A stretch of DNA of 18,281 nt from JBNJEL01 sp051745835 (GCA_051745835.1 JBNJEL010000033.1:1-18281), one strand, 5' to 3'; positions 1 to 6,883 are shown, counted from the first letter of the stretch. Notes: generated by a model from the sequence alone, not told the origin. Numbers and translations: made by a program.

Positions 1-8
1 CAAGACAT
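1..8 (-). CDS. 5' end of a further gene, cut by the window edge
   Basis: Reading the minus strand, an ATG at 8-6 is followed by TCT and then the window ends, so only Met-Ser can be read. A strong ribosome binding site, AAGGAGGGG, lies about 5 bases upstream of the ATG (around 14-22). It comes 44 bases after the stop of the metallo-beta-lactamase-fold gene with no terminator between, so it probably belongs to the same transcription unit. Nothing can be said about its product. Confidence 0.5.
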
Positions 9-52
9 CAAACCCCTCCTTAAGATATGATAATAAGAATTAACTAGTTGAT

Positions 53-784
53 TTATTGATTAATACTTAACTTAGCACCACGTTTAGATAACACTGCTGT
101 ACCCACAGGCAGATCAGCAATCTCTTCAGCAAAATCACCAGTGATTTCATAATTATCCCGGAAGTGAATCGGTACAATCAACTCCGGCTTAACCTGCTTA
201 GCAAAATAACGACCGCCTAAAGCATAATGTTCCTCTAATCGCGGATCTACCGGAATAAATGCTACATCTATATCTTTAGCTGCTAACTTATCTACTTCAC
301 GCTTAAAGTCCTCTTCTTCCCGCTGTTGTTTAGCTTGGGCAAATTTTTTCCAATGCCACCAATTAAGATCGCCAGCATGAAAGATATTAAAACCGTTTAC
401 CTCTACATATAATGAAACTCCTTGGTCTGTTGTGCCGTAAGTTTCTACTGTTAGATCATTTACGTCTAGCTGTTGATACTCTGTTACTTGATACGCCTCA
501 AAATCATCTGGTAGAGGTATATCATCACTGAGAATATAATTAATATCTTGATTATGCTGCTGCCACTCAAAAATTAAAGGATTAAAGTGATCACCGTGAC
601 TATGAGTAGCAAAGACATAAATATTATCCTCTTGAGCTAACTTAGCTGGCGGAACTACTCCATTGGATAAAGCTGCTTCTTCCGATGGCTCATCATTAAA
701 GTAATCGAAGATTAAAAAGTGATTCTCACTTTCAATAGCTATACTACTGTGATAGAGATGGTAAATTTGTAATTTTCCTGCCAT
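53..784 (-). CDS. Metallo-beta-lactamase-fold hydrolase (UlaG-like, COG2220 type)
   Basis: A 243-residue soluble protein of the metallo-beta-lactamase fold. The metal-binding motif HSHGDH is at residues 61-66, giving His61, His63, Asp65 and His66. A later FHAGDLNWW segment (about 135-143) supplies the usual third-motif His and Asp, and a VPIHF segment near the C-terminus supplies the last His. The early HLYHSSIAIE stretch resembles the N-terminus of the UlaG-like branch, whose members hydrolyse lactones or phosphoesters. No secretion signal is visible, so it should be cytoplasmic. The ATG has a strong AGGAGG 7 bases upstream. It starts 31 bases after the cysteine-desulfurase-like gene and is probably cotranscribed with it. 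Substrate is unknown; the fold call is firm, the subfamily less so. Confidence 0.8.
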   Translation of the reverse strand: MAGKLQIYHLYHSSIAIESENHFLIFDYFNDEPSEEAALSNGVVPPAKLAQEDNIYVFATHSHGDHFNPLIFEWQQHNQDINYILSDDIPLPDDFEAYQVTEYQQLDVNDLTVETYGTTDQGVSLYVEVNGFNIFHAGDLNWWHWKKFAQAKQQREEEDFKREVDKLAAKDIDVAFIPVDPRLEEHYALGGRYFAKQVKPELIVPIHFRDNYEITGDFAEEIADLPVGTAVLSKRGAKLSINQ

Positions 785-815
785 AACTCTCCCTCCTAAA
801 TCATATCAAAGTCTA

Positions 816-2231
816 CTATAATTGAAAGTAACGTTGATAATTAATTTCTTCTTGCGGTTGGAATTCTCCTGTATTAGAATCAAATTTATAATCAGCAGTT
901 AAATCTACTCCTTTTTGCTTGCGGTGTAAAATAGAATTCAAAATCTTAATTAAGCGATCAACTTCACCCCGCTGATTATAACAGCCTAGACTAATACGCA
1001 CTAGACCCGGCTTTTTAACTGCCTCACCTGCTGCTACTTGATCCTTAAACTCTTCAATCTCACGCTGAGATAATCCTAGTAAGTAATGCAGATAAGGATG
1101 AGCACAGAAGCAACCGCCTCTCACACCAATACCGCCTTCCCAAGCTAAGATTGCAGCAGTTAATGAGTAGTGTAATCCAGTTAAGTTAAATGGAATAACT
1201 CCCAACTGCTTATCTGACTCTATTACTGATTGATCTAAGTAAAGCTCTAATCCTGCTAACTCCTGTAATCTTTCTAAAGCATAACGACGTACCTTATCTT
1301 CACAACGTATAATCTGCTCCCAACCCAGCTGATTAAATTCCTCAATAGCTGCTCCTAATGCTATAGCTCCAATAATATTCGGAGTACCCGCTTCAAGTCT
1401 ATCAGGCAAAGCTGCCCAGATAGTATCATCTAAAGTAACCGCCTTAATAGTCCCCCCGCCACTATAGTCAGGCTCCTGCTCGACTAACGATTTACGTGGC
1501 GCTACTAAGACTCCACTGCCAAAGGGAGCATACATCTTATGACCAGAAAATGCCAAGTAATCAATTGCTTCTAACTGAGAGTTTCCTTTAATATCGATTG
1601 AACGATGTGGTATTAATTGAGCACCATCAACTAAGATTTCAGCATTAGCTTGATGAGCTAAACGAGCTATCTGATGAATCGGATTAAGATAACCAGTCAC
1701 ATTCGAAGCTCCAGTAACAGCTACTAATCTCACCCGCGAGTGATACTTAGCTAACTGCTCCTCTAAATCATCTAAATCCAGTCGCCCCGCTTCATCTAAT
1801 CCGATGTAGCTCACCTCTGCTTGTTTACGCCACGGTAGAAGATTAGAATGATGCTCCATCATTGTAGTAAGCACCACATCATCAGCAGCAAAATCTAAAT
1901 TAGCAGCTACCTTATTAATCGCTGCGGTAGTATTCTGACAGAAGATTATAGTATCCGTAGCCAAATCTGCTCCTACAAAGTCAGCTACTACTTGACGTGT
2001 CTGGTCATAGATTGCAGTTGCTAGCTGTGATTTAAAGCCAGAACCACGATGTACATTAGAATACCAACTCAAAAACTCCTTTACTTTAGTAATTACTCTT
2101 TTAAAAGCTGGAGTGCTAGCTCCATTATCGAAATTTATGTACTGTCCAAAACCTCCTCCTAATAAAGGAACCCGAGTTTCGAGTCCAACCATTCTAGATC
2201 GGAGTGGATTATTCAAAAATCTACTAGACAT
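816..2231 (-). CDS. Cysteine desulfurase-like class V aminotransferase (PLP enzyme)
   Basis: A 471-residue fold-type I PLP enzyme related to SufS/Csd. Visible landmarks are the cofactor-stacking EHHSNLLPW (His127/128), VDGAQ with Asp202 that contacts the PLP ring nitrogen, and SGHKMYAPFG with Lys232 as the Schiff-base lysine. The persulfide loop region reads RGGCFCAHPY. Cys376 aligns with the SufS active-site Cys, and Cys374 is an extra cysteine two residues before it. SufS has HHCA here, so this is a divergent branch and sulfur transfer is inferred, not shown. It carries an N-terminal extension of about 30 residues and a C-terminal tail of about 30, both unlike SufS (about 405 residues). The ATG has AAAGGAGG 6 bases upstream, which may be masked in the leader (2238-2309). 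No sufBCD or iscU gene is in the window. Confidence 0.8.
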   Translation of the reverse strand: MSSRFLNNPLRSRMVGLETRVPLLGGGFGQYINFDNGASTPAFKRVITKVKEFLSWYSNVHRGSGFKSQLATAIYDQTRQVVADFVGADLATDTIIFCQNTTAAINKVAANLDFAADDVVLTTMMEHHSNLLPWRKQAEVSYIGLDEAGRLDLDDLEEQLAKYHSRVRLVAVTGASNVTGYLNPIHQIARLAHQANAEILVDGAQLIPHRSIDIKGNSQLEAIDYLAFSGHKMYAPFGSGVLVAPRKSLVEQEPDYSGGGTIKAVTLDDTIWAALPDRLEAGTPNIIGAIALGAAIEEFNQLGWEQIIRCEDKVRRYALERLQELAGLELYLDQSVIESDKQLGVIPFNLTGLHYSLTAAILAWEGGIGVRGGCFCAHPYLHYLLGLSQREIEEFKDQVAAGEAVKKPGLVRISLGCYNQRGEVDRLIKILNSILHRKQKGVDLTADYKFDSNTGEFQPQEEINYQRYFQL

Positions 2232-2237
2232 AACTTA

Positions 2238-2309
2238 CCTCCTTTCACGATATAAATCCTCTTAATAGATATTATATTAGATAGAATACTTTCTGTTCGT
2301 GAAAGAAGG
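2238..2309 (-). promoter_or_regulatory. Leader stem that could sequester a ribosome binding site
   Basis: In the mRNA before the cysteine-desulfurase-like gene, the 5' arm CCTTCTTTCACGA (2309-2297) can pair with the 3' arm TCGTGAAAGGAGG (2250-2238). This gives 13 base pairs with a single G-U, closing a 46-base AT-rich loop. The 3' arm contains the whole AAAGGAGG Shine-Dalgarno of the downstream ATG at 2231. If formed, the helix would block translation initiation. It matches no riboswitch class I recognise, and the loop has no obvious conserved core. Pairing is seen directly; regulation is inferred. Confidence 0.45.
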
Positions 2310-2369
2310 AATAGACCTCTTAACAAAATTCATAATTTTCAAATAATTATAAGTAACTAAAAACCTTAA

Positions 2370-3596
2370 TTAATTCTCACTATCTATCTCTGTTGAATTC
2401 AATTCTTTAACTTGCACAGTTAACTTACCATCAACTAAGATTAGCTCTAATTTATCCTCAATCTCTATTTCGCTAACAGAAGTTAATCGTCTCTTACTCT
2501 CTAATTCACGACAGACCGTATAACCACGGGATAAGGTATTAAGTGGAGATAAAGAATCTAACTTCCCGGTTAATGACTGAAAACGCTCTCGAGATAACTT
2601 TAACTTTTGATTAAGTTTATTAATCAGTCTCCGCTCTAAATCATCAACCCGCTGCTGATACTCATTAAGTTGGCGCTTAGGTTCTAATAATACCGAACGC
2701 TGAGTTAAGTACTCTACTCGATTACGCTTAGCACTTAACTTCTGATTTATATTCTGGATTAAATTAGTAGTTAAGCAACCTACATAAGAAGCTAACTCAG
2801 CTTTATCCGCTACTACTAACTCACCTGCTGCTGAAGGAGTAGGTGCTCTTTTATCAGCTACAAAATCAGCAATTGTATAATCAGTTTCATGACCTACAGC
2901 CGAGATAATCGGAATAGATGAATTGAAGATAGCTCGCGCCACCTCTTCCTCGTTAAAAGACCATAAATCCTCTAAAGAACCACCACCGCGACTAATAATA
3001 ATCACATCTACATCCGACACTCTATTTAACTGCTCTATAGCCCGTACTAAAGTAGGTGCAGACTGCTTACCCTGTACAGTCGCTGGAGCAAGTAGAATTT
3101 CTACTCCTGCAAATCTTCGTTTGATTACTGATAAAATATCTTTGATAGCAGCACCACTAGGAGAAGTAATAACTCCAATTCGAATAGGATATTCAGGTAA
3201 TTGCTGCTTATAGTGCGAGGAAAATAATCCTTCTGCCTGTAGCTTCTCTTTTAACTGCTCAAAAGCAATCTGTAACGCTCCAACACCAGCCGGCTGCATC
3301 TGCTGAGCATAGAGTTGGTACTCACCACGATTTCTGTAAATATCTACATAACCTTTAATTATGACCTGCATCCCAGACTCCGGTTGAAATTTTAACTGCT
3401 GATTATTACTACGAAACATCACTACCTTAATTCGGGTAGTATCATCCTTTAAAGTAAAATACATATGACCTGAAGAGTGATGATGAAAATTAGAGATCTC
3501 CCCAGTAATGGAGAGATCCCTTAATAATGCATCACTCTGTAATTTATCTTTAAGATAATTAGTTAACTCTGTAACCGATACTACTCTCTGCTGCAT
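2370..3596 (-). CDS. xseA: Exodeoxyribonuclease VII large subunit
   Basis: A 408-residue protein of normal XseA length. This is the catalytic subunit of exonuclease VII, which degrades single-stranded DNA from both ends into oligonucleotides in the cytoplasm. The N-terminal 100 residues are the OB-fold DNA-binding domain (VTELTNYLKDKL, ISNFHHHSSGHMYFTLKD). The catalytic core contains GVITSPSGAAIKDI, the SRGGGSLEDLWSFNEE block and AVGHETDYTIADFVADKRAPTP. A long charged, coiled-coil-like region follows (about 280-350), then the GYTVCR tail typical of the family. It begins 32 bases after folD, as in B. subtilis. Its start has only a weak AGGT ribosome site. The partner gene xseB, which normally follows directly, is absent: only 138 bases separate it from the next gene. 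Confidence 0.95.
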   Translation of the reverse strand: MQQRVVSVTELTNYLKDKLQSDALLRDLSITGEISNFHHHSSGHMYFTLKDDTTRIKVVMFRSNNQQLKFQPESGMQVIIKGYVDIYRNRGEYQLYAQQMQPAGVGALQIAFEQLKEKLQAEGLFSSHYKQQLPEYPIRIGVITSPSGAAIKDILSVIKRRFAGVEILLAPATVQGKQSAPTLVRAIEQLNRVSDVDVIIISRGGGSLEDLWSFNEEEVARAIFNSSIPIISAVGHETDYTIADFVADKRAPTPSAAGELVVADKAELASYVGCLTTNLIQNINQKLSAKRNRVEYLTQRSVLLEPKRQLNEYQQRVDDLERRLINKLNQKLKLSRERFQSLTGKLDSLSPLNTLSRGYTVCRELESKRRLTSVSEIEIEDKLELILVDGKLTVQVKELNSTEIDSEN

Positions 3597-3628
3597 TAGA
3601 GTATACCTACTTTCTATTTAATGAGTGA

Positions 3629-4489
3629 TTATTGATTTAACATTTCTTTGCAGGACTTTAGAGTATCCTTAAGTAACATTGCAATTGTCATCGGGCCTAC
3701 TCCACCAGGTACAGGAGTAATAGCTCCAGCTTTATCCTTTACATTTTCATAATCAACATCGCCAACAATCTTACCATCAACCTGATTAATACCAACATCG
3801 ATAACAATTGTACCTTCACTAATCATATCTTCAGTAATTAAGTTTGGTACTCCAGCAGCTACAATTACAATATCAGAGTCTTTAGTATAGCTAGCTGTAT
3901 CATCAGTATCAATATGGCAGACAGAAACAGTAGCATTTCTATTAAGTAGTAGTAATGCCATTGGCTTACCAACGATATTACTATGACCAACTACTGTTAC
4001 ATCCTTACCTCGTAACTCAATATCATATCTATCGAATAATTCCATTACACCCTCTGGCGTACAAGGCACATAAGCATCACCATCAATTACTAATTCACCA
4101 ATATTATATGGATGGAATGAATCCAAATCTTTATCTGGATTGATTGCTCTAATTACCTTATCATCATTAATATGATCTGGTAGCGGCATCTGGATTAAGA
4201 TACCATTTACTTCATCATCAGTATTTAAATCTTCTAACTTAGTTAATAAGTCTGCTTCTGAAATATCCTCAGGCAGATCAACCACTTCAGATTCAATACC
4301 TACTTTATCGCAAACTTTCTGCTGTAATTTAATATAAGAAGCTGAAGCAGGATTATCTCCTACAAAGACAATTGATAATTTTGGTACAACACCTTCACGT
4401 TCTTTTAACTCTTCAACTTTCTTCTTAATCTCCATCTGAATCTCTTTAGATGTAGCGCTTCCATCTAAAATTAATGTTTCTTCGGACAT
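3629..4489 (-). CDS. folD: FolD: methylene-THF dehydrogenase with altered cyclohydrolase lysine
   Basis: A 286-residue FolD, full length and collinear with E. coli FolD. The family oxidises 5,10-methylene-THF to methenyl-THF with NAD(P) and then hydrolyses it to 10-formyl-THF. Family blocks are clear: GILIQMPLP with the conserved Gln, DKDLDSFHPYNIG, PCTPEGVMELFDRY, the Rossmann segment GHSNIVGKPM, and the C-terminal TPVPGGVGPMT. In the catalytic YxxxK motif (Tyr50/Lys54 in E. coli, Tyr52/Lys56 in human MTHFD1) the sequence is Tyr52-Ile-Lys-Leu-Gln56, so the catalytic lysine is Gln. The Arg of human GRS is His here. By family knowledge, losing this Lys should abolish the cyclohydrolase step while sparing dehydrogenase activity. 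The ATG has GGAGG 7 bases upstream. A candidate promoter lies in the gap before it, and xseA follows. Confidence 0.95.
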   Translation of the reverse strand: MSEETLILDGSATSKEIQMEIKKKVEELKEREGVVPKLSIVFVGDNPASASYIKLQQKVCDKVGIESEVVDLPEDISEADLLTKLEDLNTDDEVNGILIQMPLPDHINDDKVIRAINPDKDLDSFHPYNIGELVIDGDAYVPCTPEGVMELFDRYDIELRGKDVTVVGHSNIVGKPMALLLLNRNATVSVCHIDTDDTASYTKDSDIVIVAAGVPNLITEDMISEGTIVIDVGINQVDGKIVGDVDYENVKDKAGAITPVPGGVGPMTIAMLLKDTLKSCKEMLNQ

Positions 4490-4539
4490 ATTAATACCTC
4501 CCCTAATAGTTTATAATTTCCCCTCAAATTCTCAACTAC

Positions 4540-4568
4540 ATTATAATACATTCACTAACTAAATCCAA
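4540..4568 (-). promoter_or_regulatory. Candidate sigma-A promoter for folD-xseA
   Basis: On the minus strand TTGGAT (4568-4563) is followed after 17 bases by a perfect TATAAT (4545-4540). The -35 matches the consensus at only three of six positions. It sits in the 124-base gap between the TsaD-like gene and folD, just after a terminator-like hairpin, which makes an independent start here plausible. The predicted start point is about 4533, giving a leader of roughly 45 bases. Confidence 0.45.
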
Positions 4569-4589
4569 AATCCTTTTTTAAAACTACAG

Positions 4590-4617
4590 AATTTTTAAAA
4601 ATTTAAGCCCAGCTTAA
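4590..4617 (-). terminator. Intrinsic terminator after the TsaD-like gene
   Basis: On the minus strand TTAAGC-TGG-GCTTAA forms a 6-bp stem with a 3-base loop. ATTTTT follows it, then a further A/T palindrome. The first arm overlaps the stop codon of the TsaD-like gene. The stem is short, so strength is uncertain, but it separates the nusB unit from the folD promoter. Confidence 0.5.
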
Positions 4618-5558
4618 TTATCGATACCTAACGCGGCAACTCCAACAGCATTATCACTACTAAATTGTGGTTGGGCAAAAAAGAGTTTACCTCCTAAAGC
4701 CGGATGCTCTAATCGTTTCTTTAATCTCTGTCGTAAATACTGATTAGCTGCAACACCGCCTACAATTAAGATCTGATTAAGATCATGTTCTTCTAAAGCA
4801 GTAATTAGTACCTTCTCTAGAGTTTTAGCAATACAGCTTTGTACTCCTAAAGCAATATCCGCTGCCCTTTTATCACTATCAATCGCCCGCATAGCAGCTG
4901 AATTAGGGCCAGAGAAGCTCATCTGATAACCATCTACTGCCGAAGGAATAATTACTGCTCCCTTTTCTCCTTGAGTAGCTAATTCTTCTAACTGTGGACC
5001 AGCCGGAAATCCTAACCCTAACTCCACTCCCACGCGGTCGATAAATTGTCCAGCATGAATATCTACTGCTGCACCTAACTTATCTATCTTAAACCCACTA
5101 GCTTGAGACTCCACCTTAAGCACTTCCGTAGTTCCTCCTGAAATATGTACTGCTAAGAAGTTATCACTTTGTAAAGCTCCAGCCGACCAGATTCCTGCTT
5201 GCAGATGTCCTTCTTGATGCGAAACAGTCTCTAAGGGAAGATCTAACACTCGAGCCATACTGCGCGCCTGACTCTCACCAACCTTAAAGACAGGCATGTA
5301 GGATTCAGGTAGCGGTCGCGGTTTAGTAGAGACAACAATCTTAGTTAACTGTGACCTAAGATCTGTTACTTCTAATTGATTTACTACTGTAAAGAATTGA
5401 TCTACATGCTTAAATACAGCTTCAGACTGCCTCAGTCCTCGTTCACCCTGTCTAACAGGTAATAATTTTCGCGCCTCACTAATTAACTTACCTTCACTAT
5501 TTAGTACTGCTACTGAAGTAGTATAATTACTTGTATCAATTCCCATAATTAATTCCAT
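4614..5558 (-). CDS. TsaD/Kae1-family paralogue (former 'O-sialoglycoprotease'), function unknown
   Basis: A 314-residue member of the ASKHA-fold TsaD/Kae1 family, shorter than true TsaD (about 340). Kept features are SHQEGH with the metal-binding His114 and His118, SGG at 140-142, a GLGFPAGP turn, GGVAANQYLRQRL (267-279) and SSDNAVG with the metal Asp302. Several TsaD signatures are changed. The N-terminal ETSCDE is DTSNYT, the SGGHT loop is SGGTT, the GPGLVGALLVG segment is replaced by a Pro-rich PLPESYMPVFKVG, and FSFSGLKT becomes MSFSGPNSA. It is therefore probably not the threonylcarbamoyl-tRNA enzyme; its role is unknown, though an ATP-binding ASKHA fold is likely. Its ATG follows the nusB stop by 2 bases, with AGGAGG inside the end of nusB, which suggests translational coupling. 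Confidence 0.85.
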   Translation of the reverse strand: MELIMGIDTSNYTTSVAVLNSEGKLISEARKLLPVRQGERGLRQSEAVFKHVDQFFTVVNQLEVTDLRSQLTKIVVSTKPRPLPESYMPVFKVGESQARSMARVLDLPLETVSHQEGHLQAGIWSAGALQSDNFLAVHISGGTTEVLKVESQASGFKIDKLGAAVDIHAGQFIDRVGVELGLGFPAGPQLEELATQGEKGAVIIPSAVDGYQMSFSGPNSAAMRAIDSDKRAADIALGVQSCIAKTLEKVLITALEEHDLNQILIVGGVAANQYLRQRLKKRLEHPALGGKLFFAQPQFSSDNAVGVAALGIDN

Positions 5559-5560
5559 CT

Positions 5561-5977
5561 CTATTCCTCCTGAGTAGAGATAACTCTACCTAAAACTCCA
5601 TTGATAAAACTAGGAGACTTATCAGTACTGAAATCTTTAGCTAATTCAACTGCTTCATCAATCGCTACCTTTAGCGGAATATCATCACAGTATAGAAGCT
5701 CGTAAACTGCTAAACGCAGAATATTACGATCTACTTTACCCATTCTGGTTACCTTCCAACCCTCTGCACTCTGATTAAGCTGTTGGTCTATCTCAGATAA
5801 ATGTTGATAAGTTCCTACAATGATATCTTCTAAAAAAGTATCTGCTAAATTATAATTATCAATCCGCTTACTTAACATCTCTAAATTCTTATCTAAACTC
5901 TCCTGATTTACATCAATCTGATATAATGTCTGTACAGCTAACTTTCTAGCTTCATGTCTATTATATTCCTGACTCAT
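5561..5977 (-). CDS. nusB: Transcription antitermination factor NusB
   Basis: A 138-residue all-helical RNA-binding protein. NusB pairs with NusE (ribosomal protein S10) at boxA in nascent rRNA and prevents early termination. The family start R-x-EARKLAVQTLYQID is at residues 6-20. The central VTRMGKVDRNILRLAVYELLY and the C-terminal IDEAVELAKDFSTDKSPSFINGVLGRV blocks are both well conserved. The frame is open to 6019, but I place the start at the ATG at 5977: it has AGGAGG 7 bases upstream, and the extra 14 residues (MGWSFF...) are not family-like. A terminator-like hairpin sits directly before this ribosome site. The position after the asp23 group and before folD matches the B. subtilis order. 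Confidence 0.95.
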   Translation of the reverse strand: MSQEYNRHEARKLAVQTLYQIDVNQESLDKNLEMLSKRIDNYNLADTFLEDIIVGTYQHLSEIDQQLNQSAEGWKVTRMGKVDRNILRLAVYELLYCDDIPLKVAIDEAVELAKDFSTDKSPSFINGVLGRVISTQEE

Positions 5978-6001
5978 ATTATTCCCTCCTACTGATATCA
6001 T

Positions 6002-6050
6002 AAAAAAAGACCACCCCAATCTAGGTAGTATTATACCCTATTTAGGTGGT
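6002..6050 (-). terminator. Terminator-like hairpin just before nusB
   Basis: On the minus strand ACCACC (6050-6045) pairs with GGTGGT (6015-6010), with a possible inner TAGG/CCTA stem. It is followed by C and then seven T residues (6008-6002). The first arm runs through the stop codon region of the DUF2273 gene, and the T tract ends about 10 bases before the nusB Shine-Dalgarno. It could end the asp23-amaP unit or act as an attenuator for nusB. The internal loop makes strength uncertain. Confidence 0.5.
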
Positions 6051-6265
6051 AAAATATCATCAATTATATTACGTAGATCTCCTTGTTGATCATACCGCTT
6101 ACCAATATAATACCCCGCAAAGATTGATCCTAAGATAAAGACTGTGGGAATAAAACCAAAGTAAATAAAACTTAGGCTAAATAACAAACCTAAACAAACA
6201 CCTAAAATTCGTCCTCTAAATATGTATAGAATCTCTAAAAACCGTTGTAACTTCTCACTTGACAT
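6038..6265 (-). CDS. DUF2273 small membrane protein
   Basis: A 75-residue protein with two hydrophobic segments, at about residues 12-34 (RGRILGVCLGLLFSLSFIYF) and 36-53 (FIPTVFILGSIFAGYYIG). A short basic loop follows (GKRYDQQ), then a cytoplasmic tail. This size, topology and the GxxxGxxYGKR-like end of the second segment fit DUF2273, which is regularly found beside amaP and asp23. The family is thought to be part of an Asp23-linked membrane assembly, but its activity is not known. The start has GAGGTGG upstream and lies 11 bases after amaP. A terminator-like hairpin overlaps its stop codon. Confidence 0.8.
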   Translation of the reverse strand: MSSEKLQRFLEILYIFRGRILGVCLGLLFSLSFIYFGFIPTVFILGSIFAGYYIGKRYDQQGDLRNIIDDILPPK

Positions 6266-6276
6266 ACTACCACCTC

Positions 6277-6813
6277 TTACTCCACTCTTAAGTTAGAGTC
6301 CTGAGCAATTTTATCTACCAAAATTTCTATTCGACCAACAAAGACTCCTGTTGTTCTACTTAAGTACTCCTTAACACTCTCTTGTAATTCTTCACTAATC
6401 TCAGGGATATTAATATCAGGAGTTACTACTACCTCCAAAAAGATATTCAATCCTTCTTCACTCAGCTCTAAAGTAGACTCTACTTCTCTAACCCCTCTAG
6501 TTTGAGCTACTGCTTTTTGGATTAATGATTCTATTGCTGTAAGCGAAAGTCTAATCTGTCCCAAGCTATTATCACTCACTACTGTATTAGCTACACTCTG
6601 TTCTCTATTAAAGAGTGGATAGAGAATTCTAATCACTACAAACAATAAAATAACACCAATAATCCCTACCTCAGCTCGTCCATAAAATTGATTAATCACA
6701 GAGTGAAAGTTAGCCTGAGCAATTAATCCTGCAGTAGAACCTAACATTACTACCGCAAGAAAACCTAAACAGATTGTGAAGATAAAGATGATTAACCGGT
6801 CTATAATCTGCAT
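6277..6813 (-). CDS. amaP: AmaP: alkaline shock response membrane anchor protein
   Basis: A 178-residue membrane protein. Two hydrophobic helices lie at about residues 6-30 and 49-68, followed by a cytoplasmic domain whose second half (about 85-170) is a degenerate Asp23-like domain (TRGVREVESTLELSEEGLNIFL, VKEYLSRTTGVFVGRIEI). In Staphylococcus aureus, AmaP anchors Asp23 at the membrane. It has a good AAAGGAG ribosome site 7 bases before the ATG. It lies between asp23 and the DUF2273 gene, the expected partners, so the three probably act together at the envelope. A terminator-like hairpin separates it from asp23, so its level may be set below that of asp23. Confidence 0.85.
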   Translation of the reverse strand: MQIIDRLIIFIFTICLGFLAVVMLGSTAGLIAQANFHSVINQFYGRAEVGIIGVILLFVVIRILYPLFNREQSVANTVVSDNSLGQIRLSLTAIESLIQKAVAQTRGVREVESTLELSEEGLNIFLEVVVTPDINIPEISEELQESVKEYLSRTTGVFVGRIEILVDKIAQDSNLRVE

Positions 6814-6830
6814 ACTATTCTCCTTTCTTA

Positions 6831-6874
6831 AGAAAAAGAGATAACTAACCCCTAAATAGATTAAGGGTTAGTTA
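6831..6874 (-). terminator. Terminator-like hairpin between asp23 and amaP
   Basis: On the minus strand a perfect 10-bp stem, TAACTAACCC (6874-6865) with GGGTTAGTTA (6851-6842), encloses a 13-base loop. The T-rich tail TCTCTTTTTCTT follows. It lies entirely in the 70-base gap after the asp23 stop. It may be a partial terminator that lowers readthrough into amaP, the DUF2273 gene and nusB. Confidence 0.65.
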
Positions 6875-6883
6875 GTAATTATT

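Noticed and set aside
2346..2374. TATAAT after xseA as promoter of the cysteine-desulfurase-like gene
   Set aside because: The hexamer 17 bases upstream is ATTAAT, only two matches to TTGACA. Not enough to list as a promoter.
2923..3213. Plus-strand open frame opposite xseA (96 codons), and similar plus-strand frames at 3955-4143, 7113-7388, 9148-9354 and 13051-13236
   Set aside because: Each lies opposite a well-supported conserved gene, has low-complexity or unrecognisable protein sequence and no convincing ribosome site. They are shadow frames.
6031..6036. TATAAT inside the hairpin before nusB
   Set aside because: No acceptable -35 hexamer at 16-18 bases and no extended -10 TG. Likely chance in AT-rich DNA.
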